From: Clostridiales bacterium
Lineage (GTDB): Bacteria; Bacillota; Clostridia; Peptostreptococcales; NVVX01
Direction of reading: 5' to 3'
Length of the DNA: 20,134 nucleotides
NCBI GenBank assembly: GCA_021129785.1
Contig: JAJOKQ010000043.1
Location: 1-20,134 of the forward strand
Made by a program: the position numbers and the translations under genes. Positions within the stretch are counted from its first letter, which is position 1, and the number at the start of each line of letters is the position of its first letter. Positions 6,768 to 14,043 of this stretch are shown here, one piece after another. The notes below the pieces were generated by a model. That model had not been told where the DNA came from. It did no database searches and saw nothing but the letters and a program-made list of their open reading frames with translations.

Positions 6768-7994
6768 TTATTCATACCTCAATGCATCAATTGGATCTAA
6801 TTTTGCTGCTTTGTTAGCAGGATATAATCCAAAGAAAATACCTACCCCCGCTGAAAAAGCTACAGCTATCAAAACTGTTGTAAAATCAGTAGCTGGAGGT
6901 ACTTTCACAAAGATTGCAATGACGTACGATAATCCAATTCCTAATGTAGTGCCTATTGCTCCACCTATTCCAGAAATAATAACTGCTTCAACTAAAAATT
7001 GATTCATTATATCTTTGTGTTTTGCTCCTAGAGCTTTTCGTATTCCAATTTCTCTAGTTCGCTCTGTTACTGAAACTAACATTATATTCATAACTCCAAT
7101 CCCTCCAACTAAAAGAGAAATAGCAGCTATAGCACTAATTACTGCAGTTAAAACGCCCATAACATTATTAATTATCTCAAGTTGACCTTCTGCACTATGT
7201 CCAACGTACTTATTTTCACCAATATTTCCTCTTCTTCTTTCAATCAAGCTAATCATTCTGTTCATTGTCTCATTCGGTTCATACTCAGCATTTAAATTCA
7301 TTTCTATTACACTATTTAAATCATGCAAGCCATATATTTTCCTTAGCGTTGATATAGGAAGATATAAATTAGAAGGTTGCTCAAATCCAACCATATCAGC
7401 AAACATTGATTTAGGTGTTTCATATATGCCTACTATAGTAAATGTCGTAGTGGTTCTTCCTGTAGAGATTAACAGTCTTTCTCCTAAAACATTAGTACGT
7501 CCAAACATATCGATAGCTAGCTTATCATCAATAACTATTGAATAGCGTCTTGACTGTATATCATTAGGCAATAAGAATCTACCACTAAGCATTTTTAGCT
7601 TAGCTATTTGACCATATTCTTCACCGACACCATTCATGTTAACAACTGTTTCTTCGTTATTTCTTGCTCTATTTATTACTGTTCCTGTTCTACTTCTAAT
7701 TACTGAAATAGAATCAATTTCACTTGGAAAAGCTCTCTTTAACGCTTCTACATCTTGATCAGTAAATAAGTCTGATCTAAAAATTTTTTCCTCCCAATTT
7801 GTTACAATGGCAATTCTATTTGCACCAAATCGTTCGAATTCAGCTCCAATAGACTGTTCGGCTCCACTTCCTAATGCAACAATAGCAATAACAGAAGAAA
7901 TCCCAATAATTATTCCTAGCATTGTCAGTAAAGATCTCATTTTATTAATCCAAATAGCATTAAAAGCAATTTTTATGCTCTCTATTAAATTCAT
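6768..7994 (-). CDS. MacB/FtsX-type ABC transporter permease (YknZ-like)
   Basis: Membrane component of a tripartite-like ABC exporter. The 408-residue protein has the MacB topology: a first transmembrane helix near residues 20-43 (LLTMLGIIIGISSVIAIVAL), a large extracytoplasmic MacB_PCD domain (about 45-270) and three C-terminal helices carrying the FtsX signature (GGIGVMNIMLVSVTERTREIGIRKALGAK near 297-325). It ends with the typical AAKLDPIDALRYE. The ATG overlaps the ATPase stop codon by 4 bases (ATGA), so the two are translationally coupled. Together with the adaptor and ATPase it should move a hydrophobic or peptide substrate across or out of the membrane; the substrate cannot be read from sequence. 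All motifs look intact. Confidence 0.9.
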   Translation of the reverse strand: MNLIESIKIAFNAIWINKMRSLLTMLGIIIGISSVIAIVALGSGAEQSIGAEFERFGANRIAIVTNWEEKIFRSDLFTDQDVEALKRAFPSEIDSISVIRSRTGTVINRARNNEETVVNMNGVGEEYGQIAKLKMLSGRFLLPNDIQSRRYSIVIDDKLAIDMFGRTNVLGERLLISTGRTTTTFTIVGIYETPKSMFADMVGFEQPSNLYLPISTLRKIYGLHDLNSVIEMNLNAEYEPNETMNRMISLIERRRGNIGENKYVGHSAEGQLEIINNVMGVLTAVISAIAAISLLVGGIGVMNIMLVSVTERTREIGIRKALGAKHKDIMNQFLVEAVIISGIGGAIGTTLGIGLSYVIAIFVKVPPATDFTTVLIAVAFSAGVGIFFGLYPANKAAKLDPIDALRYE

Positions 7995-8680
7995 ATAGAA
8001 TCCCCCAGCACTGATTTTGAAACGTCACTAACTATTTCTCCATCTTTAAAAGTAATAATTCTTTTGGCTTGTTCTGCGATGTCTTGTTCGTGGGTAACGA
8101 CTATTATAGTTGATCCTTCACTATTTAACTTTTTAAAAATTTGCATAATCTCTTCTGCTGATTTTGAATCTAAATTACCAGTAGGCTCATCTGCTAAAAT
8201 AATTGCAGGGTTATTAACTAAAGCTCTTGCAATTGCAACTCTTTGTTTTTGTCCTCCTGATAGCTCGTTAGGTTTGTGACAAGTTCTATCTTCTAAGCCA
8301 ACTCTTTTTAATGCTTCAAGAGCTAGTTTTTTTCTGTTCTTTGACTTAGCATAAACCATAGGTAGTTCAACGTTTTTTAACGCACTTGTTCTTGCTAGCA
8401 AGTTAAAAGACTGGAATACAAATCCAATTTTTTTATTTCTTATGTAGGCAAGTTTATCATCTACAAGTTTATCAACCGTAGTATTGTCTAAGGCGTACTT
8501 TCCTTTTGTTGCTTTGTCTAAACAGCCTAAAATATTCATTAAAGTAGATTTACCTGAACCTGAAGGACCCATTATGGCAACAAATTCACCTTTTTTAATT
8601 TCAATATCAACGTTTCTAAGTGCCACCACTTTAATTTCGCCTGTTTTATATATTTTCCAAAGTCCTTTAATCTCAATCAT
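7991..8680 (-). CDS. ABC transporter ATP-binding protein, MacB/LolD type (YknY-like)
   Basis: Cytoplasmic ATPase that powers the FtsX-type permease encoded next. In 229 residues it has every nucleotide-binding motif: Walker A GPSGSGKST (38-46), Q-loop GFVFQSFNLL (86-95), signature LSGGQKQRVAIARAL (140-154), Walker B ILADEP and D-loop GNLD (161-171), and H-loop VVTHE. The RNKKIGFVFQSFNLL stretch is typical of the MacB/LolD/FtsE subgroup. Its ATG overlaps the adaptor stop codon in a TAATG junction, and its 3' end overlaps the permease start. The short KDGEIVSD tail is normal for the family. Confidence 0.93.
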   Translation of the reverse strand: MIEIKGLWKIYKTGEIKVVALRNVDIEIKKGEFVAIMGPSGSGKSTLMNILGCLDKATKGKYALDNTTVDKLVDDKLAYIRNKKIGFVFQSFNLLARTSALKNVELPMVYAKSKNRKKLALEALKRVGLEDRTCHKPNELSGGQKQRVAIARALVNNPAIILADEPTGNLDSKSAEEIMQIFKKLNSEGSTIIVVTHEQDIAEQAKRIITFKDGEIVSDVSKSVLGDSI

Positions 8681-9939
8681 TAGTTTCTACCTTCAATTGT
8701 TCTAACTAACATTCCCTCTTTAGTGCTTTCAGTTGGATTTAAAAGTATTTGATCACCCTCATTAATACTTTCAGATATAATTTGCACTACTAAATCTCCA
8801 GCAATACCAGTTTCAACGTAATGAGATACAGTTCTATTATCGACAATTGTAAACACAATATTATTTCCTTCAGAGTCGATAAAAATTGCTTCATAAGGTA
8901 TTGCTATAGTATTTTTGGCACTCGCAGTTACAATTTCAACTTGCGCAGTAAGATTTGGTTTAAAAAGTTTGCTTTCGTTTTGTAAATCAATAGTTATTTC
9001 TACAACAGTTTCTTGTCCTTGTGCAGTATTTATCGTTTCAGCACGTGAAGCAATATTTGATACTTTTCCTACATACTCGTCTTCTGACACACTATCACTT
9101 GTCACTTTAACAATTTGACCTATTTTAATGTTTTTAATATCAAACTCACTAATGTGGGTTATTACTTGCATATTTTCTAAGTTTTCAATTAAGAAAACTG
9201 CAGTTGCTTGGTTAACTATAGCTAATTCTTCAACAAAAACATTAGTTATTACTCCGTCAATTGGAGAAAGTATTTCAAAATCGATTAACTCACTTTTCAT
9301 ATTTTCTAAATTATTTGTTATCGAGGTAATAATAAGTTTTTGAATTCGTATTTGTGAAGCTAAGTCAGTTTTAAAAGTATCGAAATTTCTTTTAGTAAGC
9401 ATTAAGTCATTATATGCCCTATCTAATGTATTTTTCGCACTAGTTAATTCTTGCGCACTTATGGATCCGACATCTAAGAGTTTCTTTTTATTCTCGTAGC
9501 TATTCTTAGTATCTTCATAAAACTTTCTTGCATTTTCTATAGCAATTTCTAAATGTATTGTGTCATTAGTTAAAAGTTGATTTAAGCGCTCTCTTTCGAT
9601 ATTTAATTGTATCTGTGTGCTTTCTATACTCTTATGTAAGTCAGAGCTATCGAATCTAGCGAGGAGTTGGCCATAGACAACTGAGTCGCCTTCTTCTACT
9701 AATAATTCAACTAGTTTACCACTTGTGTTTGGTGTAATTGTTCGTGTTTCTTTAGCAATTATATGACCACTCGTAAAAACAATGGATTCTAAATCTTGAA
9801 TCTCTACGTTTGTTGTTGTAACAAAAATTGCCTTTTCAGATTTCTCTCTATTACCCATAAATATTGCAGCTCCAATTATAACTAGAATTACAATGAGTCC
9901 TAGTACAATAAAAATTATTTTTTTCTTTGATTTCGCCAA
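8680..9939 (-). CDS. HlyD/MacA-family membrane fusion (adaptor) protein (YknX-like)
   Basis: A 419-residue adaptor with one N-terminal membrane anchor (IIFIVLGLIVILVIIGAAIFMG, about residues 8-29) and the rest outside the membrane. The barrel-sandwich half GKLVELLVEEGDSVVYGQLLA (about 69-89) is followed by a charged coiled coil (about 95-215), the second lipoyl half ILSPIDGVITNVFVEE, a beta-barrel segment and a C-terminal proximal domain. In Gram-positive bacteria such proteins work with a MacB-like permease and ATPase, which follow here. The start is TTG at 9939, with GGGGG eight bases upstream; the codons before it contain no better start. A promoter with an overlapping inverted repeat lies at 9969-10005, and the genes through 5954 form one operon. 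Confidence 0.9.
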   Translation of the reverse strand: MAKSKKKIIFIVLGLIVILVIIGAAIFMGNREKSEKAIFVTTTNVEIQDLESIVFTSGHIIAKETRTITPNTSGKLVELLVEEGDSVVYGQLLARFDSSDLHKSIESTQIQLNIERERLNQLLTNDTIHLEIAIENARKFYEDTKNSYENKKKLLDVGSISAQELTSAKNTLDRAYNDLMLTKRNFDTFKTDLASQIRIQKLIITSITNNLENMKSELIDFEILSPIDGVITNVFVEELAIVNQATAVFLIENLENMQVITHISEFDIKNIKIGQIVKVTSDSVSEDEYVGKVSNIASRAETINTAQGQETVVEITIDLQNESKLFKPNLTAQVEIVTASAKNTIAIPYEAIFIDSEGNNIVFTIVDNRTVSHYVETGIAGDLVVQIISESINEGDQILLNPTESTKEGMLVRTIEGRN

Positions 9940-9968
9940 AATATAACCCCCAGATTAATTCAAATATT

Positions 9969-10005
9969 TATGCTTAATATTACATGTATAAGCATATCTT
10001 GTCAA
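9969..10005 (-). promoter_or_regulatory. Promoter of the efflux operon with a putative operator
   Basis: TTGACA (10000-10005) and TAATAT (9977-9982) are separated by exactly 17 bases on the minus strand, a near-consensus sigma-A promoter. An inverted repeat, TATGCTTA (9969-9976) and TAAGCATA (9989-9996) with a 12-base spacer, covers the -10 element and half of the spacer, as a repressor or MerR-type operator would. No regulator gene is adjacent. Confidence 0.65.
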
Positions 10006-10050
10006 GACAGTATTAGCTAGTACGCTAAATTTTTTAGGAAATAAATAGCA

Positions 10051-10452
10051 CTACCGCTCAGTTTTAAAATCACATCCAAGTTCTTTTGCTAGTTTTTTTG
10101 CATCTCGAATATCTTCATCCCCCCAGATAGACCAACTGCCTTTCAAAACGTCACCTACATAAATTTCCACTTTGTCTTTTTTAAGAATCATAATTTTATT
10201 GTTATCTTTATTCATCTGCTCTACTTGCTGTTTAATAGCTTCTTCTGGATCAACTCCTAATACTTTCATGGCAATAAATAGACAAGACATTGCATCTTGA
10301 AGCTCTTTTTTAGCTTCATCAATATTGCCTTTCATTAAAGCTTTTAAAGATTCAGCAGTTTCTTCATTTAAATGACTAATAGCCGTTTTAGGATCATTAG
10401 TTGCATATTTTCTATTATCCCATATCATTTGAATAGCTTTTTTAATTTCCAT
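10051..10452 (-). CDS. MazG-like nucleotide pyrophosphohydrolase
   Basis: A 133-residue all-alpha protein with the metal-binding pattern of the MazG superfamily: HLNEETAE supplies EExxE (residues 30-34) and KKELQDAM supplies ExxD (50-53) on the next helix. Such proteins hydrolyse (d)NTPs to the monophosphate and clear non-canonical nucleotides. The C-terminal third (about 85-133, ending ELGCDFKTER) is an additional small region with a WSIWGDEDIRDAKK segment not found in minimal MazG domains; its role is unknown. The ATG at 10452 has a perfect GGAGG five bases upstream; an in-frame TTG at 10464 overlaps that site and is rejected. A consensus promoter precedes it, so the gene is probably transcribed alone. 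Confidence 0.75.
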   Translation of the reverse strand: MEIKKAIQMIWDNRKYATNDPKTAISHLNEETAESLKALMKGNIDEAKKELQDAMSCLFIAMKVLGVDPEEAIKQQVEQMNKDNNKIMILKKDKVEIYVGDVLKGSWSIWGDEDIRDAKKLAKELGCDFKTER

Positions 10453-10485
10453 ATAAACCTCCAAGAAGTAACATTATTTAACTCT

Positions 10486-10514
10486 ATTATACTATTTATG
10501 AGAACTTATATCAA
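10486..10514 (-). promoter_or_regulatory. Promoter of the MazG-like gene
   Basis: TTGATA (10509-10514) and a perfect TATAAT (10486-10491) with a 17-base spacer on the minus strand, giving a leader of about 25 bases that contains GGAGG. Confidence 0.65.
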
Positions 10515-10584
10515 ATTATATTATTGACATTTCTCACTGTTTTTCCAGCAATTCTTAAGTCTGATCCCATCTTAGCCAAAACAT
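10511..10584 (-). pseudogene. Possible C-terminal gene remnant beside repeat copy B
   Basis: Directly after repeat copy B on the minus strand a frame reads VLAKMGSDLRIAGKTVRNVN followed by NII and a stop. It looks more like protein than random AT-rich sequence, yet has no start and runs back into the repeat. I do not recognise it. It may be the last 23 codons of a gene that the repeat cut, or chance. Its end overlaps the -35 element of the next promoter. Confidence 0.25.
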
Positions 10585-10696
10585 GAGTGAACTCGTCCAG
10601 CTATGCTGAACATCGGGGAACGGGGATTCTACCCCCTTGGAAATTCCCACTTGAAGAAGTGGGAGTCTTGACTCTAAAACATAATAGATAGATAAA
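10585..10696 (+). repeat. Repeat copy B (IS200/IS605 right-end / omega-RNA-like, ~112 bp)
   Basis: Same unit as copies A, C and D but in the opposite orientation, so here the scaffold reads on the plus strand from GAGTGAACTCGTCC through the perfect hairpin TCCCACTT-GAAG-AAGTGGGA to GACTCTAAAACATAATAGAT and AGATAAA. It is the longest copy and helps define the AT-rich edge of the unit. Its 3' boundary lies two bases from the premature stop of the DUF2953 fragment at 10699, so the insertion or a repeat-mediated deletion truncated that gene. The sequence that would serve as a guide if this were an omega RNA begins at about 10697. Confidence 0.8.
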
Positions 10697-10698
10697 TT

Positions 10699-10911
10699 TT
10701 AGTTTTTTTCTTTTATTAAAGCCGATTGTCTGATTAAGTCTAGAAAAGGAATTGTAATCGTATATCTAAGCAAACCACAAAAAGCAGTCGCCTTTAGGTC
10801 GATTTCATCATTATTCTCTTTTCTTTTAATATTAATTTGTAGTTTTATTTTAGACTCCATTAAAAAGCCTATAAACAAAATAATAAAGCATAAAATATAT
10901 ATTGCATTCAA
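10699..10911 (-). pseudogene. N-terminal fragment of a DUF2953-type sporulation-cluster gene
   Basis: Seventy codons with an N-terminal membrane helix (YILCFIILFIGFLM) followed by KIKLQINIKRKENNDEIDLK and FCGLLRYTITIPFLDL. This matches the beginning of DUF2953 proteins, which are about 200 residues and in Clostridia commonly follow scpB and precede the spore protein gene ytfJ/gerW. Here it stops at repeat copy B, so two thirds of the protein is missing and it is almost certainly non-functional. The likely start is TTG at 10911 with only a weak GGCAG site. It is on the same strand as scpB but separated from it by the plus-strand polyamine cluster, which suggests that the cluster was inserted between the two. 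Family assignment is by motif memory. Confidence 0.55.
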
Positions 10912-11015
10912 CTGCCATCAGCATACTTTGTATTAGATTTATTTCAATCTATATCTTCTTTAATTATTCACATTTTTGATGAAACTACCCTTAATAATTT
11001 TTTGCTAAAAAAGTA

Positions 11016-11043
11016 TTGACTTTTCTCGAAAATAGTTTACATT
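11016..11043 (+). promoter_or_regulatory. Promoter of the cupin regulator gene
   Basis: TTGACT (11016-11021) and TACATT (11038-11043) with a 16-base spacer. An AGTTTAC half-site (11034-11040) overlaps the -10 element and repeats one arm of the palindrome at 11052-11068. Confidence 0.5.
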
Positions 11044-11051
11044 TATTATAG

Positions 11052-11068
11052 GTAAACTTCAAGTTTAC
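11052..11068 (+). promoter_or_regulatory. Palindromic operator, probably autoregulatory
   Basis: GTAAACTT-C-AAGTTTAC is a perfect 8+1+8 palindrome placed 8 bases after the -10 element, in the early transcribed region of the regulator gene. The dyad is the usual shape of a dimeric XRE-family binding site, so self-repression by the product of 11138-11677 is the simplest reading. Confidence 0.6.
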
Positions 11069-11137
11069 TTTAAGTGCCTTTATTTTTCAGAGTTAGGTTC
11101 AATAAAACAATATTAATATTTTTTGGAGTTGATAGTT

Positions 11138-11677
11138 TTGAATATTGGGGAGAAAATAAAAAGGATTAGGACTCTTAATGAACTTACTCAAGAAGAATTA
11201 GCTAATCGTTGTGACTTGACTAAAGGTTTTATTTCTAAAATAGAGAGAAATCTAACCTCACCATCAATCTCGACATTAAATGATATTCTCGAAGCACTTG
11301 GAACAGACATACAAGAATTTTTTAATGAAAATGTACAAGATAAATTATGTTTTGTAAAAGATGATGTCTATGAAACAGAAAATCATGAGTTGAAACATAA
11401 AATATCTTGGTTGATTCCAAATGCACAAAAGAACTTAATGGAGCCAATTTTAATAGAAATTAAAAGCGGAGGAACAAGTAAGATTGAAGATCCTCACCCT
11501 GGTGAAGAATTCGCTTATATTCTAGAAGGTTCTGTAAATTTATGCTTTGGGAATAAAAAAACAAAGGTAAAAAAAGGTGAAAGTTTTTACTTTCAATCGA
11601 CGCAAGTTCATTATATTGAAAATGTAGGAAAAAAAAATGCACTTGTTATTTGGGTCTCTTGCCCACCATCTTTTTAA
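11138..11677 (+). CDS. XRE-family transcription regulator with C-terminal cupin domain, probable polyamine-gene regulator
   Basis: A 179-residue regulator of the PuuR-like architecture. The N-terminal lambda-repressor-type helix-turn-helix (about residues 3-58: GEKIKRIRTLNELTQEELAN, then FISKIERNLTSPSISTLNDI) is followed by a linker and a cupin_2 domain (about 100-175) with DPHPGEEFAYILEGSV and the second cupin strand KKGESFYFQSTQVHYIENVG. The cupin holds the conserved H, E and H positions that bind a small ligand or metal. Its position directly before speH-speE-speB on the same strand suggests that it senses a polyamine and controls the cluster and itself. The start is TTG at 11138, with GGAG nine bases upstream. 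The SpeH ATG is about 110 bases downstream, with another palindrome between them. Confidence 0.85.
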   Translation: MNIGEKIKRIRTLNELTQEELANRCDLTKGFISKIERNLTSPSISTLNDILEALGTDIQEFFNENVQDKLCFVKDDVYETENHELKHKISWLIPNAQKNLMEPILIEIKSGGTSKIEDPHPGEEFAYILEGSVNLCFGNKKTKVKKGESFYFQSTQVHYIENVGKKNALVIWVSCPPSF

Positions 11678-11728
11678 TGTCAAACTGACATCTAGGCTAC
11701 ATGACTGTTAGTGTTACTAGCAAACCAA

Positions 11729-11738
11729 GTTTAAACTA
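11729..11738 (+). promoter_or_regulatory. Palindrome in the speH upstream region, possible second operator
   Basis: AGTTTAAACT lies in the regulator-speH gap and shares the AAGTTTA arm with the palindrome at 11052-11068. It sits inside a direct repeat, CTAGCAAAC (11718-11726) and CTAGCCCAAAC (11736-11746). This is weaker evidence than the first operator because AT-rich palindromes of this size occur by chance. Confidence 0.3.
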
Positions 11739-11788
11739 GCCCAAACATTATCGGTAAATATTATATTTAGAGAAAGGACGTGGTATTT

Positions 11789-12211
11789 ATGGAGAATTTA
11801 GGAAGACATATTTTGGCAGAATTCTATAACTGCGATGAAAATATTTTAAATGATCACAAACTTATTGAAGACTACATGGTTCAAGCTGCAAAAGAAGCTA
11901 ATGCTACTGTTGTAACAAGTAATTTTCACATGTTTAATCCTTGGGGTGTAAGTGGCGTTGTTGTAATACAAGAATCACATTTAACAATCCACACTTGGCC
12001 AGAATATGGTTATGCGGCAATAGACTTGTTTACCTGTGGTGACGAGGTAAACCCTTGGTTGGCATTTGATTATCTAAAAACCAAGCTAAAAGCTGAAATA
12101 ACTGAAACCGCAGAGTATCCTAGAGGAATAAATGAGAGAATAAAAAAGTATTCACATAAAAAAATAGATAAGATACAATTCAAACCAGATCTGCTTCTAC
12201 AAACACGCTAA
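11789..12211 (+). CDS. speH: S-adenosylmethionine decarboxylase proenzyme (bacterial class 1b)
   Basis: Makes decarboxylated S-adenosylmethionine, the aminopropyl donor for spermidine. The 140-residue proenzyme cleaves itself at the Glu62-Ser63 bond of QESHLTIHTWPE, and Ser63 becomes the pyruvoyl cofactor. His68 and Cys83 (DLFTCGD) occupy the positions known to take part in processing and catalysis in the Thermotoga enzyme, so it looks fully functional. The N-terminus MENLGRHILAEFYNC is canonical. ATG 11789 is chosen because AAGGA lies 10 bases upstream; the in-frame GTG at 11780 is too close to that site. A hairpin starts right at the stop codon, before speE. The gene is often labelled speD. 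Confidence 0.95.
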   Translation: MENLGRHILAEFYNCDENILNDHKLIEDYMVQAAKEANATVVTSNFHMFNPWGVSGVVVIQESHLTIHTWPEYGYAAIDLFTCGDEVNPWLAFDYLKTKLKAEITETAEYPRGINERIKKYSHKKIDKIQFKPDLLLQTR

Positions 12212-12232
12212 AGCTCACTACAGTGAGCTTTT
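12210..12232 (+). terminator. Hairpin between speH and speE, possible attenuator
   Basis: AAAGCTCACT and AGTGAGCTTT pair perfectly (10 bp, two-base centre AC) and are followed by one further T. The stem begins within the speH stop codon, and the speE ribosome binding site lies about 18 bases later. With so short a T tract it may only partly stop transcription, setting SpeH above SpeE levels, or protect the upstream message. Confidence 0.55.
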
Positions 12233-12261
12233 ATCCACTAATTATTGAAAGGAAGATATTA

Positions 12262-13116
12262 ATGGAATTATGGTATACAGAAGAACAAACAAAAAATATA
12301 AAGTTTTCCATAAAAATAAAAGAGCATTTATTTACACAGGAAAGTAAATTTCAAAAAGTAGATATTTTTGATTCATATGAATTTGGTAAACTAATGACAC
12401 TTGATGGTTTGGTTATGGTCACAGAAAAGGATGAATTTATTTACCATGATATGATTGTTCACACTCCAATGGCTGTTAATCCAAATATGGAACAAGTGCT
12501 AGTTATCGGTGGTGGTGACGGTGGTACTGTACGCGAATTGTTAAGGTACGATAAAATTCAGCACATAGATATGGTCGAAATAGACAAAATGGTCTGCGAT
12601 GTTGCTAAAGAATATCTTCCTACTTTATCATGTGGTTTAAATAACCCTAGAGTTAATCTCTACTATGAAGATGGAATTAAGTTTATTAAAGATAAGAAAA
12701 ATAAATATGATTTAATCATTATTGACTCTACCGATCCAATTGGTCCTGGCGAAGGACTATTTACTTACGAATTTTATTCAGATTGCTACGTGGCTTTAAC
12801 AGCAGATGGCATTCTAGTTAACCAAAATGAATCTGCAGTCTATGAAGACAATAGAGTAGAAACTATAAGAGCTACAAAAAAACTTAAAGAAATTTTTCCA
12901 ATTGCCAAAGTATATCAAGCAAATATACCTACCTATCCTTCTGGACATTGGTTGTTTGGTTTTGCATCAAAAAAATTACACCCATTAGAAGATTTGCAAT
13001 CTAAAAATTGGAATGCACTTAATATTAAGGCTAAGTACTATAATACAGATTTGCATATAGGAGCTTTTGCATTACCAACTTATATTAAGGAACTTATTAA
13101 CGATGGAAATGTATAA
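12262..13116 (+). CDS. speE: Spermidine synthase
   Basis: Transfers the aminopropyl group from decarboxylated SAM to putrescine, giving spermidine and methylthioadenosine. The 284-residue protein has an N-terminal beta domain (MELWYTEEQTKNIKFSIKIK) and a Rossmann-fold catalytic domain with the SAM-binding loop VLVIGGGDGGTVRELLRY (79-96), the acidic strand MVEIDKMV and the gatekeeping motif IIIDSTDPIGPGEGLF, in which the aspartates bind the amine and donor. YHDM at 61-64 and the NQNESAVY segment complete the family pattern. The ATG at 12262 follows GGAAG; the longer frame from 12223 begins inside the hairpin and is unlikely. Its 3' end overlaps the speB start by 14 bases. Confidence 0.95.
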   Translation: MELWYTEEQTKNIKFSIKIKEHLFTQESKFQKVDIFDSYEFGKLMTLDGLVMVTEKDEFIYHDMIVHTPMAVNPNMEQVLVIGGGDGGTVRELLRYDKIQHIDMVEIDKMVCDVAKEYLPTLSCGLNNPRVNLYYEDGIKFIKDKKNKYDLIIIDSTDPIGPGEGLFTYEFYSDCYVALTADGILVNQNESAVYEDNRVETIRATKKLKEIFPIAKVYQANIPTYPSGHWLFGFASKKLHPLEDLQSKNWNALNIKAKYYNTDLHIGAFALPTYIKELINDGNV

Positions 13117-13951
13117 TAAATATCAATTTATTGGTTGTGAATCAGATTACTTAAAAGCTACAAAAATTATTTTCGGAGCTCCTTTTGACGGGACAAGTTC
13201 TTTTAGACCAGGCTCTAGATTTGCTCCATCAAAAGTGCGCATAGATTCCTATGCTCTTGAGACTTACAGTCCTTATTTAAACTTAGATCTTGAAGATATC
13301 AAGATACATGATGCAGGTGATCTTGAATTTCCATTTGGCAATACAAAAAAAGTTTTAGACATAATAGATAATTTTGTTTCAACTGTCTATGACTCTAACA
13401 AAAAACCATTAATGATTGGAGGAGAACATTTGGTTTCTCTTCCTGCTATATCTGCTGCTTACAAAAAACATAATGACTTAGTTGTTTTGCATTTTGACGC
13501 ACATACAGATCTAAGAGAAGATTATCTAGGAGAGAAATATTCACACGCAACTGTAATGAAAAGAGTTTGGGATTTGCTAGGTGACGATAGAATATATCAG
13601 TTTGGCATTCGTTCAGGACTAAGAGAAGAGTTTGAATGGTCGTCTAAAGGGCACACTTTTATAAATAAATTTTCGTTTAACTTGCTAGATGATGTTATCA
13701 AAAAAACAAATGATAAACCAGTGTACATTACAATTGATTTAGATATATTAGATCCTTCAATTTTTCCTGGCACAGGCACTCCAGAGCCAGGCGGGATTTC
13801 ATTTAATGATATGATTACAATAATAAAAAAAATATCTTCACTAAATATAGTTGGTGCTGATATTGTAGAGCTCTCTCCAGATTACGATACCTCAGGTGTA
13901 TCTACAGCAGTTGCTTGTAAAATTATACGAGAGATGTTGTTGATACTGTAA
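13103..13951 (+). CDS. speB: Agmatinase (ureohydrolase family)
   Basis: Hydrolyses agmatine to putrescine and urea, supplying the substrate of SpeE. The 282-residue protein has all six Mn ligands of the ureohydrolase fold: GGEHL (His109), FDAHTD (Asp132, His134, Asp136) and TIDLDILDPS (Asp212, Asp214), followed by the GTGTPEPGG loop. Arginase is less likely because the cluster is a spermidine pathway and the N-terminus FGAPFDGTSSFRPGSRFAP is agmatinase-like. The ATG at 13103 has AGGA 11 bases upstream and overlaps the speE end by 14 bases, which implies translational coupling. No arginine decarboxylase (speA) is in the window, so agmatine must come from a gene elsewhere or from outside. Confidence 0.93.
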   Translation: MEMYNKYQFIGCESDYLKATKIIFGAPFDGTSSFRPGSRFAPSKVRIDSYALETYSPYLNLDLEDIKIHDAGDLEFPFGNTKKVLDIIDNFVSTVYDSNKKPLMIGGEHLVSLPAISAAYKKHNDLVVLHFDAHTDLREDYLGEKYSHATVMKRVWDLLGDDRIYQFGIRSGLREEFEWSSKGHTFINKFSFNLLDDVIKKTNDKPVYITIDLDILDPSIFPGTGTPEPGGISFNDMITIIKKISSLNIVGADIVELSPDYDTSGVSTAVACKIIREMLLIL

Positions 13952-13983
13952 TGAATTTGTACCCTTATTCATTATTTTCTTCT

Positions 13984-14031
13984 GCTCATACCTGTAGTGA
14001 GCTTTCATCTCATAGAGATTTGAGTTCACTA
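13984..14031 (+). terminator. Imperfect hairpins after speB, probable terminator region
   Basis: GCTCA (13984-13988) can pair with TGAGC (13998-14002), followed by TTTC; an alternative longer fold pairs AGTGA (13996-14000) with TCACT (14027-14031), with ATCTC and GAGAT inside. The AGTGAGCTTT segment recurs from the hairpin at 12210-12232. This is the only candidate for ending the polyamine transcript before repeat copy C. Confidence 0.35.
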
Positions 14032-14043
14032 TTTAACAGATTT

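Noticed and set aside
11677..11691. ATGTCA-AAC-TGACAT hairpin as terminator of the regulator gene
   Set aside because: Only 6 base pairs and no following T tract; too weak to call.
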